This document shows, piece by piece, positions 31,706 through 39,935 of a DNA stretch of 64,000 nucleotides. Below the pieces are notes generated by a model, which was given only the letters and a program-made list of their open reading frames with translations, did not search any database and was not told the DNA's origin. The position numbers were made by a program, and so were the translations under genes. Each line of letters begins with the position of its first letter. Positions within the stretch are counted from its first letter, which is position 1. This DNA is from an uncultured Vampirovibrio sp. (lineage in GTDB: Bacteria; Cyanobacteriota; Vampirovibrionia; Gastranaerophilales; Gastranaerophilaceae), in contig CAJUAL010000002.1 of the NCBI GenBank assembly GCA_910584405.1, positions 124,001 to 188,000 of the forward strand, written 5' to 3'.

Positions 31706-33937
31706 ATGATTAAAAATGAATATTTAGAGAGAGTAAAAGACTTTTTTACTTCGTCTGTGTTTATAAAAGCAGTTTATCTGCTTACGTTTACGGTACTTAT
31801 TACGACGATTATTGCTTCACAAAATTTCTTTTTCCAAAGTATTATCGAAAACGGTATAAGTAAAAAAGATATTATTGCACAAAAGACTTTAACTGTTGAA
31901 GATGTTAAAAGAACAGAACAGCATAAGCGGGAAGTGGCTCAAAAAGTTGACCCTATATTGGTTCCTGCCGAAGACGATTTTATCAAAACTAATTTAGAAA
32001 CTTTACAAAATTCTATTTTACAAATAAGAAAAAAAACAACTACAGAACAAGAAAAAGTTGATGAATTAAATATTCTTTTTGATTTGTCTGGAAATCCGAG
32101 AAAAGACTTCATTATTGACTTTTTATTAAATGTTGATGAACCTTCATTAAGAGAAGCTTTTGATAAAGCTTCCGTATCTCTTGTTAATATTTTACAAGTC
32201 GGTATAAGTGAAAAGGATTATGAAAAAGATAATATTCAAACATTAATTCAATCAAATTTGGTAAGTAATGTTTCAAAACGTCAGGTATCGGTTATTACGG
32301 CAATGCTGGAACAAGTTATTGTACCGAACCTTGTGGTTGATGATGCGGCAACAGAAATTGCTAAAATGAACGCTCAGGATTCTGTAAAGCCGTATAAAGT
32401 AACCTTCCAAAAAGGTGAAAAAATTGTTTTTGAAGGTGAACCTGTTACAAGATTAAAACGTGATGCGTTAAGAGAAGCGGGTTATAATGTTTATGAACTT
32501 AACTGGCAGGGTATTTTATCAGTTTATGTACTTGTACTTCTTTTAACATTAATCTTTATTGCTTATTTAAAGGTATTTGAAAAAAGTTTCTTAGAACCTC
32601 GCTATTTATCTTTAACGGCAATGTTAATCGCGTTAACCTGTTTCTTTGCGGTAGTTCTGCCGACAGGTTTTTCGCCGTATGTTTTACCGATTCCGGGTGT
32701 TGTTATTATTTCTGCGATTTTCTTAAGCCCGAGAATTTCATTTTTAATTTCGTCATTATTACTTGTTATTCTTACTGTAGGTTTGCAGTATGAATCTCAA
32801 TTTATAATAGTATTTATTGTTCTTTCATTAATTGGCATGATTACAATCTCAAAAATTCGTTATACCAGAAGATTTGACCTTATTAAAGTCGGTTTTAATC
32901 TCGGTGTTGCAGGTGTATTGATTATGCTCAGTTTGTATTTTATCGACAAATGCTTAATTGATGTAAGTAATAATCTTATTTTGAGAAACTGTATTTATAT
33001 CTTTGCAAATTCATTGCTAAGTTCGATTATAGTACTTGGAGCATCTCCGTTGTTGGAAAGTTCGTTCCATATTATAACTCCTTACGGACTTGCTGAATTT
33101 GGCGATCATAACCAACCGTTGTTGAAACGTCTTCAAATGGAAGCTCCGGGGACTTATCATCACAGTCTTATGGTTTCAACGTTATGTGAGGCTGCTGCGG
33201 AAGCTATCGGTGCTAATCCTATTTTAGCAAGAGTCGGTGCTTTCTATCATGATATCGGAAAGTTAAAACGACCTTTGTTTTTCGTAGAAAATCAATCATA
33301 CTTTAGTATAGAAAATCCGCATAATAAGCTTAATCCAAGGTTAAGTAAAATGGTTATCACCGCTCACCCGAAAGATGGTGTAGAATTGGCTAAGAAAAAC
33401 GGTTTGCCAAGTATAATTAATGACTTTATTTTACAGCACCATGGAGAAGGTATTGCAAAATACTTCTACAATCAGGCAGTAATAGAAGAAGGTGCGGAAA
33501 ATGTTAAAGAAGAACAATTCCGTTATACCGGCCCGAAACCTAACAGAAAAGAAACTGCAATTTTGATGATTGCTGATGCTGTAGAATCTGCTGTACGAGC
33601 AATGAAAGGTGCAACCGCTGAGGAAATTGAAAATATTATTGATAAAATTATTGTTGAACGTTTAAATGACGGACAGCTTGCAGACAGCCCTCTTACCTTG
33701 AATGATTTGAAAGTTATAGCACAAACATTTAGCCGGGTTTTACGCGGTATGCAGCATAACAGAATTAAATATCAGGAAAATATTGCAGAGGAATTTGCTA
33801 AAAATAAAATAGAAATGCCAAACAAAATTCTTGATGAAGATTTTGAAAAGAAAATAAAGGAACTGGAAGAGTCAAAAAATCCGACAAATACAAATAATAA
33901 TAACGATTGGTCGGATAATAACAATAAAGATTTATGA
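31706..33937 (+). CDS. pgpH: 7TM-HD membrane phosphohydrolase (PgpH/YqfF-like)
   Basis: A family of membrane-bound HD phosphodiesterases that degrade c-di-AMP in Firmicutes. Residues 15-35 form a first membrane segment. A long extracytoplasmic 7TMR-HDED domain (to about 265) carries KYKVTFQKGEKIVFEGEP-like sequence near 235-255. Six to seven hydrophobic helices occupy about 268-450. The HD domain follows: GTYHHSLMVSTLCEAAAEAI, AFYHDIGKLKRPLFFVENQ (HD metal residues), ILQHHGEG and ILMIADAVESAVRA. The ATG at 31706 is chosen over a TTG at 31700. The 3' end overlaps ybeY by 4 nt. The pgpH-ybeY-dgkA order is the same as yqfF-yqfG-dgkA in Bacillus. Confidence 0.92.
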   Translation: MIKNEYLERVKDFFTSSVFIKAVYLLTFTVLITTIIASQNFFFQSIIENGISKKDIIAQKTLTVEDVKRTEQHKREVAQKVDPILVPAEDDFIKTNLETLQNSILQIRKKTTTEQEKVDELNILFDLSGNPRKDFIIDFLLNVDEPSLREAFDKASVSLVNILQVGISEKDYEKDNIQTLIQSNLVSNVSKRQVSVITAMLEQVIVPNLVVDDAATEIAKMNAQDSVKPYKVTFQKGEKIVFEGEPVTRLKRDALREAGYNVYELNWQGILSVYVLVLLLTLIFIAYLKVFEKSFLEPRYLSLTAMLIALTCFFAVVLPTGFSPYVLPIPGVVIISAIFLSPRISFLISSLLLVILTVGLQYESQFIIVFIVLSLIGMITISKIRYTRRFDLIKVGFNLGVAGVLIMLSLYFIDKCLIDVSNNLILRNCIYIFANSLLSSIIVLGASPLLESSFHIITPYGLAEFGDHNQPLLKRLQMEAPGTYHHSLMVSTLCEAAAEAIGANPILARVGAFYHDIGKLKRPLFFVENQSYFSIENPHNKLNPRLSKMVITAHPKDGVELAKKNGLPSIINDFILQHHGEGIAKYFYNQAVIEEGAENVKEEQFRYTGPKPNRKETAILMIADAVESAVRAMKGATAEEIENIIDKIIVERLNDGQLADSPLTLNDLKVIAQTFSRVLRGMQHNRIKYQENIAEEFAKNKIEMPNKILDEDFEKKIKELEESKNPTNTNNNNDWSDNNNKDL

Positions 33938-34452
33938 TTAATTCAAACATTTACATAGAAAATATTTTTAATGATTGGAAGCCTGATTGTGACAAGTTAA
34001 CAAAGGCCGCAGGTGAAATTCTGAACTTTTATATGAGTATTCCTGAAATTGCGCAAGATTGCTGTTTGCAAGGGTATGAATATGATAAGGTTTCTTTTGA
34101 TTTCTTATTTTGCGACGGTAAGAAAACTCACGAAATTAATAAAGAATACCGTAGAAAAGACTATCCTGCCGATATAATTACCTTTGCAGTTTTTGCAGAT
34201 TCTGATGATGATGAAAAATTTGTTCTTGAATTGGAAATTAATTTAGGAGAGATTATAATAGCATTAGATAAGGTAATTGAAGAAGCAGCAAAAAAAGAAA
34301 TTTCAAAAGAATCTGAACTGATATTTTTAATAAGCCACGGGATTATGCATCTTTTGGGGTTTGATCATCAGAGTGAGGAAGAATTTGAATTTGTTGTAAA
34401 TTACCAGAAGCAGGCACTTAAAAGTATGGGAATAGATTATGACAAAATATAA
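33934..34452 (+). CDS. ybeY: Endoribonuclease YbeY (rRNA maturation)
   Basis: A zinc-dependent endoribonuclease needed for 16S rRNA 3' maturation and ribosome quality control. The 172 residues show the family core: FLFCDGKKTHEINKEYRRKD, then PADIITFAVF, LGEIIIALDKVIEEA and the metal motif LISHGIMHLLGFDHQSEEE with three histidines (about residues 131-141). It overlaps pgpH by 4 nt (ATGA) and dgkA by 14 nt, indicating a translationally coupled trio. Confidence 0.95.
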   Translation: MINSNIYIENIFNDWKPDCDKLTKAAGEILNFYMSIPEIAQDCCLQGYEYDKVSFDFLFCDGKKTHEINKEYRRKDYPADIITFAVFADSDDDEKFVLELEINLGEIIIALDKVIEEAAKKEISKESELIFLISHGIMHLLGFDHQSEEEFEFVVNYQKQALKSMGIDYDKI

Positions 34453-34819
34453 GCAGCAAGGTTTTTCAAACACATTTAAAAACGCACGTAAAGGTATGAG
34501 ATTAACACTGAAAAGCGAACGAAACATCAGAGTACACATCTTTGTAGCAATATTGGTGCTTCTCAGTGCTTATTATTTCAATTTTTCATTAGTGAAATTT
34601 TGTATTTTACTTTTGACAATTGCGGCTGTAATTTCTGCTGAGATGTTTAATTCTGCGATAGAATTTTCGCTTGATGCAATTTTTCATAACAGATATTCAA
34701 GAATGGTTGGAATGGCAAAAGATATCGCAGCAGGTGCAGTACTTGTTGTTACCGTTAGTGCTGTTTTAATCGGGGTATTGTTATTTGCTCCCGTTTTTGC
34801 AAACCTTCTTAATTCTTAA
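34439..34819 (+). CDS. dgkA: Diacylglycerol/undecaprenol kinase
   Basis: A small integral-membrane lipid kinase, likely an undecaprenol kinase as in Gram-positive homologues, which recycles carrier lipid for envelope synthesis. The 126 residues have three hydrophobic helices (about 32-50, 54-72, 98-120). Signatures: FKNARKGMRLTLKSERNIRVH, then EMFNSAIEFSLDAI (catalytic helix) and MAKDIAAGAVLVVTV. It overlaps ybeY by 14 nt. Substrate is inferred from the family and neighbourhood. Confidence 0.93.
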   Translation: MTKYKQQGFSNTFKNARKGMRLTLKSERNIRVHIFVAILVLLSAYYFNFSLVKFCILLLTIAAVISAEMFNSAIEFSLDAIFHNRYSRMVGMAKDIAAGAVLVVTVSAVLIGVLLFAPVFANLLNS

Positions 34820-34827
34820 AACAGTAA

Positions 34828-34855
34828 GGGTTCTTTACAGAAACTGCAAGAACCC
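34828..34855 (+). terminator. Hairpin after dgkA
   Basis: GGGTTCTT (34828-34835) / AAGAACCC (34848-34855), 12-nt loop, no T-run. Weak or Rho-assisted terminator. Confidence 0.45.
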
Positions 34856-34884
34856 GAATTATGCTATTTGTATTTCTTAACTTA

Positions 34885-35088
34885 TTAATTGTTGCTCAAA
34901 ACAAGGCGGAAAGTTGCCAAGTTTTTGATTGATAACATTGTATGTTTGTTGTGTTGTTCTTCTGAGATATCAAAAATTCTGATAATTCTTTGAATCTCTG
35001 CTAAGTCTTTATACGATTCAATTTTATACACATTTTCGATTGGATCTGCAATAACTGACATTAAAGTGTTTAATTCTTGTTCTTTCAT
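34885..35088 (-). CDS. Small helical hypothetical protein (67 aa)
   Basis: No family recognised. A charged, probably all-helical cytosolic protein: MKEQELNTLMSVIADPIENV, then a YKDLAEIQRIIRIFDISEEQ helix and a C-terminal leucine-rich end. No cysteine, signal peptide or membrane segment. It is convergent with dgkA and 117 nt from another small gene on the same strand. The AGGA motif upstream is 13 nt away, so the ribosome site is weak. Moderate confidence that it is a gene, based on codon usage and isolation. Confidence 0.55.
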   Translation of the reverse strand: MKEQELNTLMSVIADPIENVYKIESYKDLAEIQRIIRIFDISEEQHNKHTMLSIKNLATFRLVLSNN

Positions 35089-35205
35089 TTAATTGAAATC
35101 CTCATTCCTATTTACTCTTATATAAAGTATTTTTTTTTGAGAAAATTGCTTTTTTCGAGAAAATTATGTTAAAGAATCTTAATATTATTTTAACAAAATA
35201 GTAAA

Positions 35206-35451
35206 TTATGCGATATAATCAATGTTTAGAGCCAAAATATCAGATGCTTGGTTTGGCATAGTTAAGCTGTAAGGGCCGTCACCATAAACGGCGGATGCAA
35301 AGTCGTTTCTTTGAGGATTTATTGTTAACGGGTTATGTGCGGCTGAAAGGTTTCTAAAGGAAGTTATGGCACGCGACGGATTGGTGTTGTTGTAATCTGC
35401 AACACGCCCGATTGGTATCCCTGAGTTTGAGTTGGAGTAAATTTGCACCAT
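35206..35451 (-). CDS. Small Asn/Ser-rich hypothetical protein (81 aa)
   Basis: No family recognised. An Asn/Ser/Pro-rich, low-charge sequence (MVQIYSNSNSGIPIGRVADY at the start, NQASDILALNIDYIA at the end) suggests a mostly disordered or beta-rich protein. No signal peptide or membrane segment. The ATG at 35451 has ATAGGA 5 nt upstream. Similar Asn/Pro-rich N-termini occur in the larger proteins at 49033 and 54669, but no alignment could be made. Confidence 0.65.
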   Translation of the reverse strand: MVQIYSNSNSGIPIGRVADYNNTNPSRAITSFRNLSAAHNPLTINPQRNDFASAVYGDGPYSLTMPNQASDILALNIDYIA

Positions 35452-35520
35452 AGTTCCTATATCCCTATTAATATTATAAACTATGTTTGCAGAAATTTAA
35501 AGTGGGGTTGTTGATATTTT

Positions 35521-36315
35521 TTAGTACCAATCACAGTTACCGGAACCGCAAAGAATTTTATCTAAATCATCAATCGTTTCTGTTTTTGTCATTTCGTAAG
35601 TTACAGGGGTTATTGATATTTTGTTATTTCTAACTGCTGCAATATCAGTAGGTGCGTCTTCAGGTTCGTTAATGAGTTCGCCTGCAAGCCAGTAATAAAC
35701 TTTTCCGCGCGGATCAACCCGTTTTTCGTAAGCATCTGTGAACATTTTTCTTCCAAGTTCTGTTATTGCAACACCAACAATATCGTCAGCGTCAAGTTTT
35801 GGGATGTTTACGTTTAGGATACTTTTGGGTGGAAATTTGAATTCTTTTAACTTGTTCAGTAAAGATGCAACAAATTTAGCACTGAATTTAAAATCTTCGT
35901 AATCTGCGCTCATGCTGGCAAGTGAAACTGCAATACTTGGGACTCCTAACATTGCGCCTTCCATAGCACAGCTTACGGTACCTGAGTAAAGAATATCCGC
36001 ACCAAGGTTTGGACCGTGGTTAATCCCTGAAATTACGATGTCCGGTTGTTCTTCTTCTGAAAGAATTGCGTTAATTCCTATTTTTACACAATCTCCGGGG
36101 GTTCCTGTTGTAACCCATGTTCTTGTGGCTCCGTTTTTACCGTTATCAAGCTCTTCGACCCTTAGCGGTGTATGTAAAGTTAAGGAATGCCCTGCAGCAC
36201 TTCTTTCTCTATCAGGTGCGATAACGTAAACGTTATGATGTTTTGATAATTCCTCAGTTAGAACCCTTATACCGTTTGCTGCTATTCCATCATCATTTGA
36301 TATTAAAATATTCAT
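35521..36315 (-). CDS. surE: 5'/3'-nucleotidase SurE
   Basis: A divalent-metal phosphatase acting on nucleoside monophosphates and short polyphosphates. The 264 residues begin MNILISNDDGIAANGIRVLT (metal-binding DD), then APDRERSAAGHSLTL, GTPGDCVKIGI, SGINHGPNLGADILYSGTVS and AMEGAMLGVPSIAVSL, all diagnostic. The ribosome site GAAGGA precedes the ATG. It is a single-gene unit at the left edge of a 690-nt non-coding region. Confidence 0.96.
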   Translation of the reverse strand: MNILISNDDGIAANGIRVLTEELSKHHNVYVIAPDRERSAAGHSLTLHTPLRVEELDNGKNGATRTWVTTGTPGDCVKIGINAILSEEEQPDIVISGINHGPNLGADILYSGTVSCAMEGAMLGVPSIAVSLASMSADYEDFKFSAKFVASLLNKLKEFKFPPKSILNVNIPKLDADDIVGVAITELGRKMFTDAYEKRVDPRGKVYYWLAGELINEPEDAPTDIAAVRNNKISITPVTYEMTKTETIDDLDKILCGSGNCDWY

Positions 36316-36454
36316 AAAAATCCTTCGTATTTAGTGTAACCTTTTCTTTAGTATAAATCAGGCGAGATAATTTTTCATTATATTAAGAGTTGTAAACTCG
36401 GTTATGAAAAATATAGCAATTTTATATACTAAAAATACTTTATATATATGTAAA

Positions 36455-36572
36455 CACGAGGAGTGCTTAAATTGAGGAATCACACAAGACTTAAGCACAC
36501 ACACTTCACACTTCACTATTACGAGGAATTGAAAAAAGATTCCAATCGCCTTTTTCTAAGGCGATTTTTTTT
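36455..36572 (+). ncRNA. Candidate structured small RNA (three hairpins, own terminator)
   Basis: About 118 nt between surE and the YtxH operon. Hairpin 1: GTGCTTAA (36463-36470) / TTAAGCAC (36491-36498). Hairpin 2: GGAAT (36525-36529) / ATTCC (36539-36543). Hairpin 3 is a strong terminator (36544-36572). A -10-like TATATA (36441-36446) fits a start near 36455. No plus-strand gene follows for almost 2 kb, so it is not an obvious leader. A short frame (GTG at 36463 or TTG at 36472) rich in His, Thr and Tyr runs through it and past the terminator to 36588; a leader-peptide reading is possible but less likely. It matches no RNA family known to me. Confidence 0.5.
36544..36572 (+). terminator. 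Strong intrinsic terminator of the candidate RNA
   Basis: AATCGCCTT (36544-36552) / AAGGCGATT (36558-36566), loop TTTCT, then six more T to 36572 (eight T in total). Confidence 0.9.
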
Positions 36573-36696
36573 GCATTTTCGGTAGGGCGGAGTCGATCGA
36601 ATGCGAACGAGCCCGTGAGAGCAAATAGTCCGAATGAGCGAAAATTTACGTTAGTAAATTGCAGAGAATACAGGACTATGCAAACCCGAAAATGCA
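36572..36696. repeat. Nested inverted repeats, GC-shifted
   Basis: Three nested arms share one centre region: TGCATTTTCGG (36572-36582) / CCGAAAATGCA (36686-36696), ATAGTCC (36625-36631) / GGACTAT (36673-36679), and AATTTAC (36643-36649) / GTAAATT (36654-36660). Composition is much more GC-rich than the surroundings. It could be a structured RNA, a mobile-element remnant or a decayed repeat. Confidence 0.6.
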
Positions 36697-36951
36697 ATGC
36701 AATCGAGCAGAGTCACGAGCAATAGCGAGAGAAGAGCGCGCATCGGTAAGGCGTTGAGTCTTGACGTAAGTGCGAACGGTGGCGTTTAATGCGCAGGGCG
36801 GTCCTCGGACGGACGGGACAGGGGTAAATATTATGCTACTAAATACCTTTTTGGTAAATATTAGAAATCTGTGTAATTTGTCAATACAAACGTGCTCGGT
36901 GAGGGAGGCTCCCCGCCACTGTTTTGTGAGGAATGGGGGTGGGTTGAGCAT
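36697..36951. other. Non-coding, repeat-like region without recognisable gene
   Basis: GC-rich to about 36825, then mixed. It contains GACAGGGGTAAATAT (36817-36831), also found at 41100-41114 next to other repeats, and a G/C-run segment at 36895-36950. A minus-strand open frame (36676-36990) crosses it but also covers a terminator and the inverted repeats and lacks a ribosome site, so no gene is called. Confidence 0.5.
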
Positions 36952-36957
36952 AAAAAA

Positions 36958-36979
36958 GCGGATGTTGTATAACATCCGC
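36958..36979 (-). terminator. Terminator of the YtxH/DUF948 operon
   Basis: GCGGATGTT (36958-36966) / AACATCCGC (36971-36979), loop GTAT; on the minus strand it is followed by TTTTTT (36957-36952). Confidence 0.9.
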
Positions 36980-37002
36980 CCGTTTATCAAATCTGTTAAG
37001 AC

Positions 37003-37284
37003 TTATTCTTCATCTTCATCTTCTTTTTCGTCTTTTTGTTTTGCGATTAAGTCTTGTAATTTTTCTTTAATTTCTTCTCCTCTTTTTTGAAGATCAGAAA
37101 CCACATCGTCAGCTTTTACTTGAATTTGTTTTGCTGTTTCATCAGCTCTTTTAGCCATATCTTGAGCTGTATCAGCTAATATTTGTCTTGTTTCTTCACC
37201 TGATTTGGGTGCAAGTAAAATACCTGCAATAGCGCCGATTGCGCCACCTACGATGAATCCTGCTAAAAATCTTGATGTTGACAT
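37003..37284 (-). CDS. YtxH-like single-pass protein
   Basis: A 93-residue protein of the YtxH type (general-stress-linked in Bacillus, function unknown). A Gly/Ala hydrophobic segment at residues 6-25 (FLAGFIVGGAIGAIAGILLA) is followed by the hallmark PKSGEETRQ and a long charged helix (about 40-85) ending in an acidic tail. It is the last gene of a four-gene minus-strand operon that alternates two membrane-helix families. The terminator lies 23 nt downstream. A ribosome site (AAAGGAGA) is clear. Confidence 0.88.
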   Translation of the reverse strand: MSTSRFLAGFIVGGAIGAIAGILLAPKSGEETRQILADTAQDMAKRADETAKQIQVKADDVVSDLQKRGEEIKEKLQDLIAKQKDEKEDEDEE

Positions 37285-37355
37285 TTTATATTTCTCCTTT
37301 TGTTGTCTTACATGATTGTAAATCTGTTATTTGAAAATTTCATTACCTGAAAGTT

Positions 37356-37721
37356 TTATTTTCTTTTTATTAAAGAAAATACAGTCATAAAACCTTTAAA
37401 GAAACCTCCAAGAAGGCTTTCGGAAAAAGCTTTTGTTTTTGAAAGTGCGTTTTCAATACCGACTTTTACGTTACCTACGCCTTCATCCGTACTTTGAACC
37501 AAAGAATTAATTGAATGGATTGTTTCATTTAACTCTTCAAGTGTCGGTTTAAGCTCGCAATTAAGCATAATTGATGTTTCATTAACATTTTTAGCTAAGA
37601 CTGATAAATCTTTAATAAGTTTAACAAGATAGCAGCCGACAACAATTAAAATAACTGCTGTAGATACGGCTAGAAATGTTAATCCGTGATTTAGTATAAC
37701 TTGTGATAATTCTACACTCAT
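37356..37721 (-). CDS. DUF948-like membrane-anchored helical protein
   Basis: A 121-residue protein. An N-terminal membrane segment (about 12-37, LTFLAVSTAVILIVVGCYLV) is followed by a heptad-rich helix (LIKDLSVLAKNVNETSIMLN, then LKPTLEELNETIHSINSLVQ), as in the DUF948 family of Firmicutes and cyanobacteria, and a short C-terminal hydrophobic patch. Function unknown; such proteins often neighbour YtxH proteins, as here. It starts 21 nt after the upstream YtxH gene ends. Confidence 0.8.
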   Translation of the reverse strand: MSVELSQVILNHGLTFLAVSTAVILIVVGCYLVKLIKDLSVLAKNVNETSIMLNCELKPTLEELNETIHSINSLVQSTDEGVGNVKVGIENALSKTKAFSESLLGGFFKGFMTVFSLIKRK

Positions 37722-37742
37722 TTTAATAATCCTTTATTTTTA

Positions 37743-38069
37743 TTAGTAATCAAATTCGTTTTCATTTCCGCCGTGTTCGGAATCTTCCAATTCTTTAGCT
37801 TTTTTCATTTTTTTTGATTTAACTGAATTATTTAATTTTCTCAATTGTCTTTCCATTTTATATTTCATTAAATCAATAGATTCCAGTGCTTGTTTTTTAG
37901 CATCGCTAATTTGTGGTGCGTGTTTGTCATAAAGATCACAAATAGTGTCTTTAAGTTCCTTTCTGGACTCTTCTCCGGATTTAGGGGCAAAAAGCACACC
38001 GCCGATAATGCCTCCTACAACACCGGCAATTACACCGATAGAAAACATAAATGCTTTGTTTTTACTCAT
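37743..38069 (-). CDS. YtxH-like single-pass protein
   Basis: A 108-residue YtxH-type protein: membrane segment at about 6-27 (FMFSIGVIAGVVGGIIGGVL), then FAPKSGEESRKELKDT, a basic helical region (about 45-90) and an acidic end. The ATG at 38069 with GAGG upstream is chosen; the open frame extends to 38132, but that part is not similar to the family. It is the second gene of the four-gene operon. It is a paralogue of the 93-aa protein at 37003-37284. Confidence 0.85.
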   Translation of the reverse strand: MSKNKAFMFSIGVIAGVVGGIIGGVLFAPKSGEESRKELKDTICDLYDKHAPQISDAKKQALESIDLMKYKMERQLRKLNNSVKSKKMKKAKELEDSEHGGNENEFDY

Positions 38070-38152
38070 AGTTGTAAACCTCGTTCTTTCAAATTTCTTC
38101 ACAATTGTAACATATTTTTTAGCGAATTTCAATAGCTCGGGGGTAAATTAGA

Positions 38153-38503
38153 TTATTTTAAAAGCTTTTTTATTGCAAAAGCTACTTCAATAAGGGTTAC
38201 GAGTCTTTTTGCATAAATTTTAAGAACTGAAAGAATTATTTTTGTTGTCAGATTTTTTTTGAAACTTTCTTTGCAGAAGTCTTTTTTCTTAGCTACAAAA
38301 TCTGTAACACATTCAAGCCCGGAAAGGACTTTATTTGTTTTAGCTCTCAGATTTTCCAGACAAGTTTTTATTTGCGGTTGAAAATCAATTACTTCTTGGT
38401 TAAGTGCGCAGACTTTTTTGTTAAGGCTTGCGATACCGCCGATAAGCCAGCCTGCAATTATTAACTCTGCAATAAATATTATTGTAAAAAATAAAACTAA
38501 CAT
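38153..38503 (-). CDS. Membrane-anchored helical protein (DUF948-like, diverged)
   Basis: A 116-residue protein with an N-terminal membrane segment (residues 2-25, VLFFTIIFIAELIIAGWLIG) followed by SLNKKVCALNQEVIDFQPQI and a Cys-containing helix. The overall layout matches the DUF948-like gene two positions downstream, but similarity is weak. The C-terminal half is basic and partly hydrophobic (LVTLIEVAFAIKKLLK), possibly membrane-associated. It is the first gene of the operon and is divergent from murT. Function unknown. Confidence 0.7.
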   Translation of the reverse strand: MLVLFFTIIFIAELIIAGWLIGGIASLNKKVCALNQEVIDFQPQIKTCLENLRAKTNKVLSGLECVTDFVAKKKDFCKESFKKNLTTKIILSVLKIYAKRLVTLIEVAFAIKKLLK

Positions 38504-38564
38504 CTTTTAACTTTTCTTACTTTTGTATTATATTAATAACATAATATATGACGAAGGTTAAAAT

Positions 38565-39932
38565 TTGAATACGTCTAAAGGACTATTTATGGGCAGAGTG
38601 AGATTTTATACGGCACAAATATTATCAAGGTTGGCATATTTAGGGATAAAAGTTTTGAATAAGTCTTCAGGAACTTCTTTTGTCGGGATGCTGGCGTTAA
38701 AGGTTTGTCCTGATTTTTTAAAGTATTGTAAGGATTATGTAAAATGTTCCGTTGCGATTTCCGGTACTAACGGAAAAACCACAACTTCAGGAATTTTAGC
38801 ACATATTTTTGAAACAGATAAATGCTCTGTTATTCATAATACTAAAGGTGCAAATATGCTTACAGGTGTTGCAAATGTGTTTGCGCTCGGGGTAAAACCG
38901 TTTAGAAAGTTTGATTATGCGGTTATTGAATCTGATGAAGCATATTTAACCAAGTTATATGATTATTTTAAAACGGATTACCTTGTGGTAACAAATCTTT
39001 TTCGCGATCAGTTGGACCGATATGGTGAACTTGAAACTACTGCAGGATTTATAAGGAACGCAATTGAGAAAAACCTTTTAGCAAAGATTTTTCTTAATGC
39101 AGATGATCCGCTTGTGACAAATTTAAGTAATAACGGTATATATTACGGGTTTGAAGATGTTGAAATCTGTTCGGATGTGCATAAGTCTGATTCAAACGCG
39201 CCAACAGAGGTGTTTAATTGTATTTGCGGCAAGCCGTTAAGTTATACAAAACAGTTTTTTGCTCAACAGGGGCATTATTTTTGCGAACATTGTAATTATA
39301 AGCGTCCTGAACTTGATTATAGTGCAACTGTTAAAATTTATGCCGATTATTCACTTCTTACAGTGACTGATGTTAAACAAGGCAGACAATATTCTTTTCG
39401 AGTTAATCAGGTTGGGCTTTATAACGCTTATAATGCTTTAGCGGCTGTTTCTTGTGCTTTGTATACGGGAGTTGAAGAACAGGTTATTAAAGACGCTTTA
39501 TTGTCTTATAAATCAATTTTCGGGCGTGCGGAAAGACGTGTAATTAACGGTCATGATACTTTAATCCAGCTTATTAAAAACCCGACAGGAGCAAGTGAGG
39601 TTTTAAAAACCGTTGACTTAAATTCAAATATTGTAATAGCGATAAATGATAATTATGCTGACGGACGTGATATTTCATGGCTTTGGGACAGCGATTTTGA
39701 GCAGTTAAAAGATGCTAAAAAGCTTGTTATAACATCAGGCGTCAGGGCAAAAGATATGGCATTAAGGCTTAAATACGCAGGAATTGCGCAAGATAGGATT
39801 GTTATCAAAGAAGATATAAAATCGGCGATAGAACTCGCAACTTCCTCTGAGGATAAAGATGAGAAAATTACGATTTTACCTTCTTATACCGCGTTGTTAA
39901 AGATTACTAAAATGAAATTTCAGAAAGGATAA
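38565..39932 (+). CDS. murT: Mur ligase family protein MurT (lipid II amidation)
   Basis: In Gram-positives, MurT with the glutamine amidotransferase GatD amidates D-Glu of lipid II. The 455 residues contain a Mur ligase centre with P-loop VAISGTNGKTTTSGIL (about 63-78), VIESDEAYLTKL, VVTNLFRDQLDRYGE, a four-Cys zinc ribbon (CICGKPLSYTKQFF, then CEHCNYKRPEL, about 220-250), and the C-terminal DUF1727 part with LIQLIKNPTGASEVL and AINDNYADGRDISWLWD. The TTG at 38565 has GAAGG 7 nt upstream; an ATG at 38589 is an alternative. gatD is normally adjacent but is not in this window: the next gene is pdxJ. Confidence 0.9.
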   Translation: MNTSKGLFMGRVRFYTAQILSRLAYLGIKVLNKSSGTSFVGMLALKVCPDFLKYCKDYVKCSVAISGTNGKTTTSGILAHIFETDKCSVIHNTKGANMLTGVANVFALGVKPFRKFDYAVIESDEAYLTKLYDYFKTDYLVVTNLFRDQLDRYGELETTAGFIRNAIEKNLLAKIFLNADDPLVTNLSNNGIYYGFEDVEICSDVHKSDSNAPTEVFNCICGKPLSYTKQFFAQQGHYFCEHCNYKRPELDYSATVKIYADYSLLTVTDVKQGRQYSFRVNQVGLYNAYNALAAVSCALYTGVEEQVIKDALLSYKSIFGRAERRVINGHDTLIQLIKNPTGASEVLKTVDLNSNIVIAINDNYADGRDISWLWDSDFEQLKDAKKLVITSGVRAKDMALRLKYAGIAQDRIVIKEDIKSAIELATSSEDKDEKITILPSYTALLKITKMKFQKG

Positions 39933-39935
39933 ATT

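Noticed and set aside
36463-36588. His/Thr/Tyr-rich short frame as an attenuation leader peptide
   Set aside because: No amino-acid biosynthesis gene follows on the plus strand, and the terminator hairpin lies inside the frame. Kept only as an alternative reading of the RNA candidate.
36676-36990. Minus-strand 104-codon open frame
   Set aside because: It covers the YtxH operon terminator and part of the nested inverted repeats, lacks a ribosome site, and its translation is of repeat-derived character.
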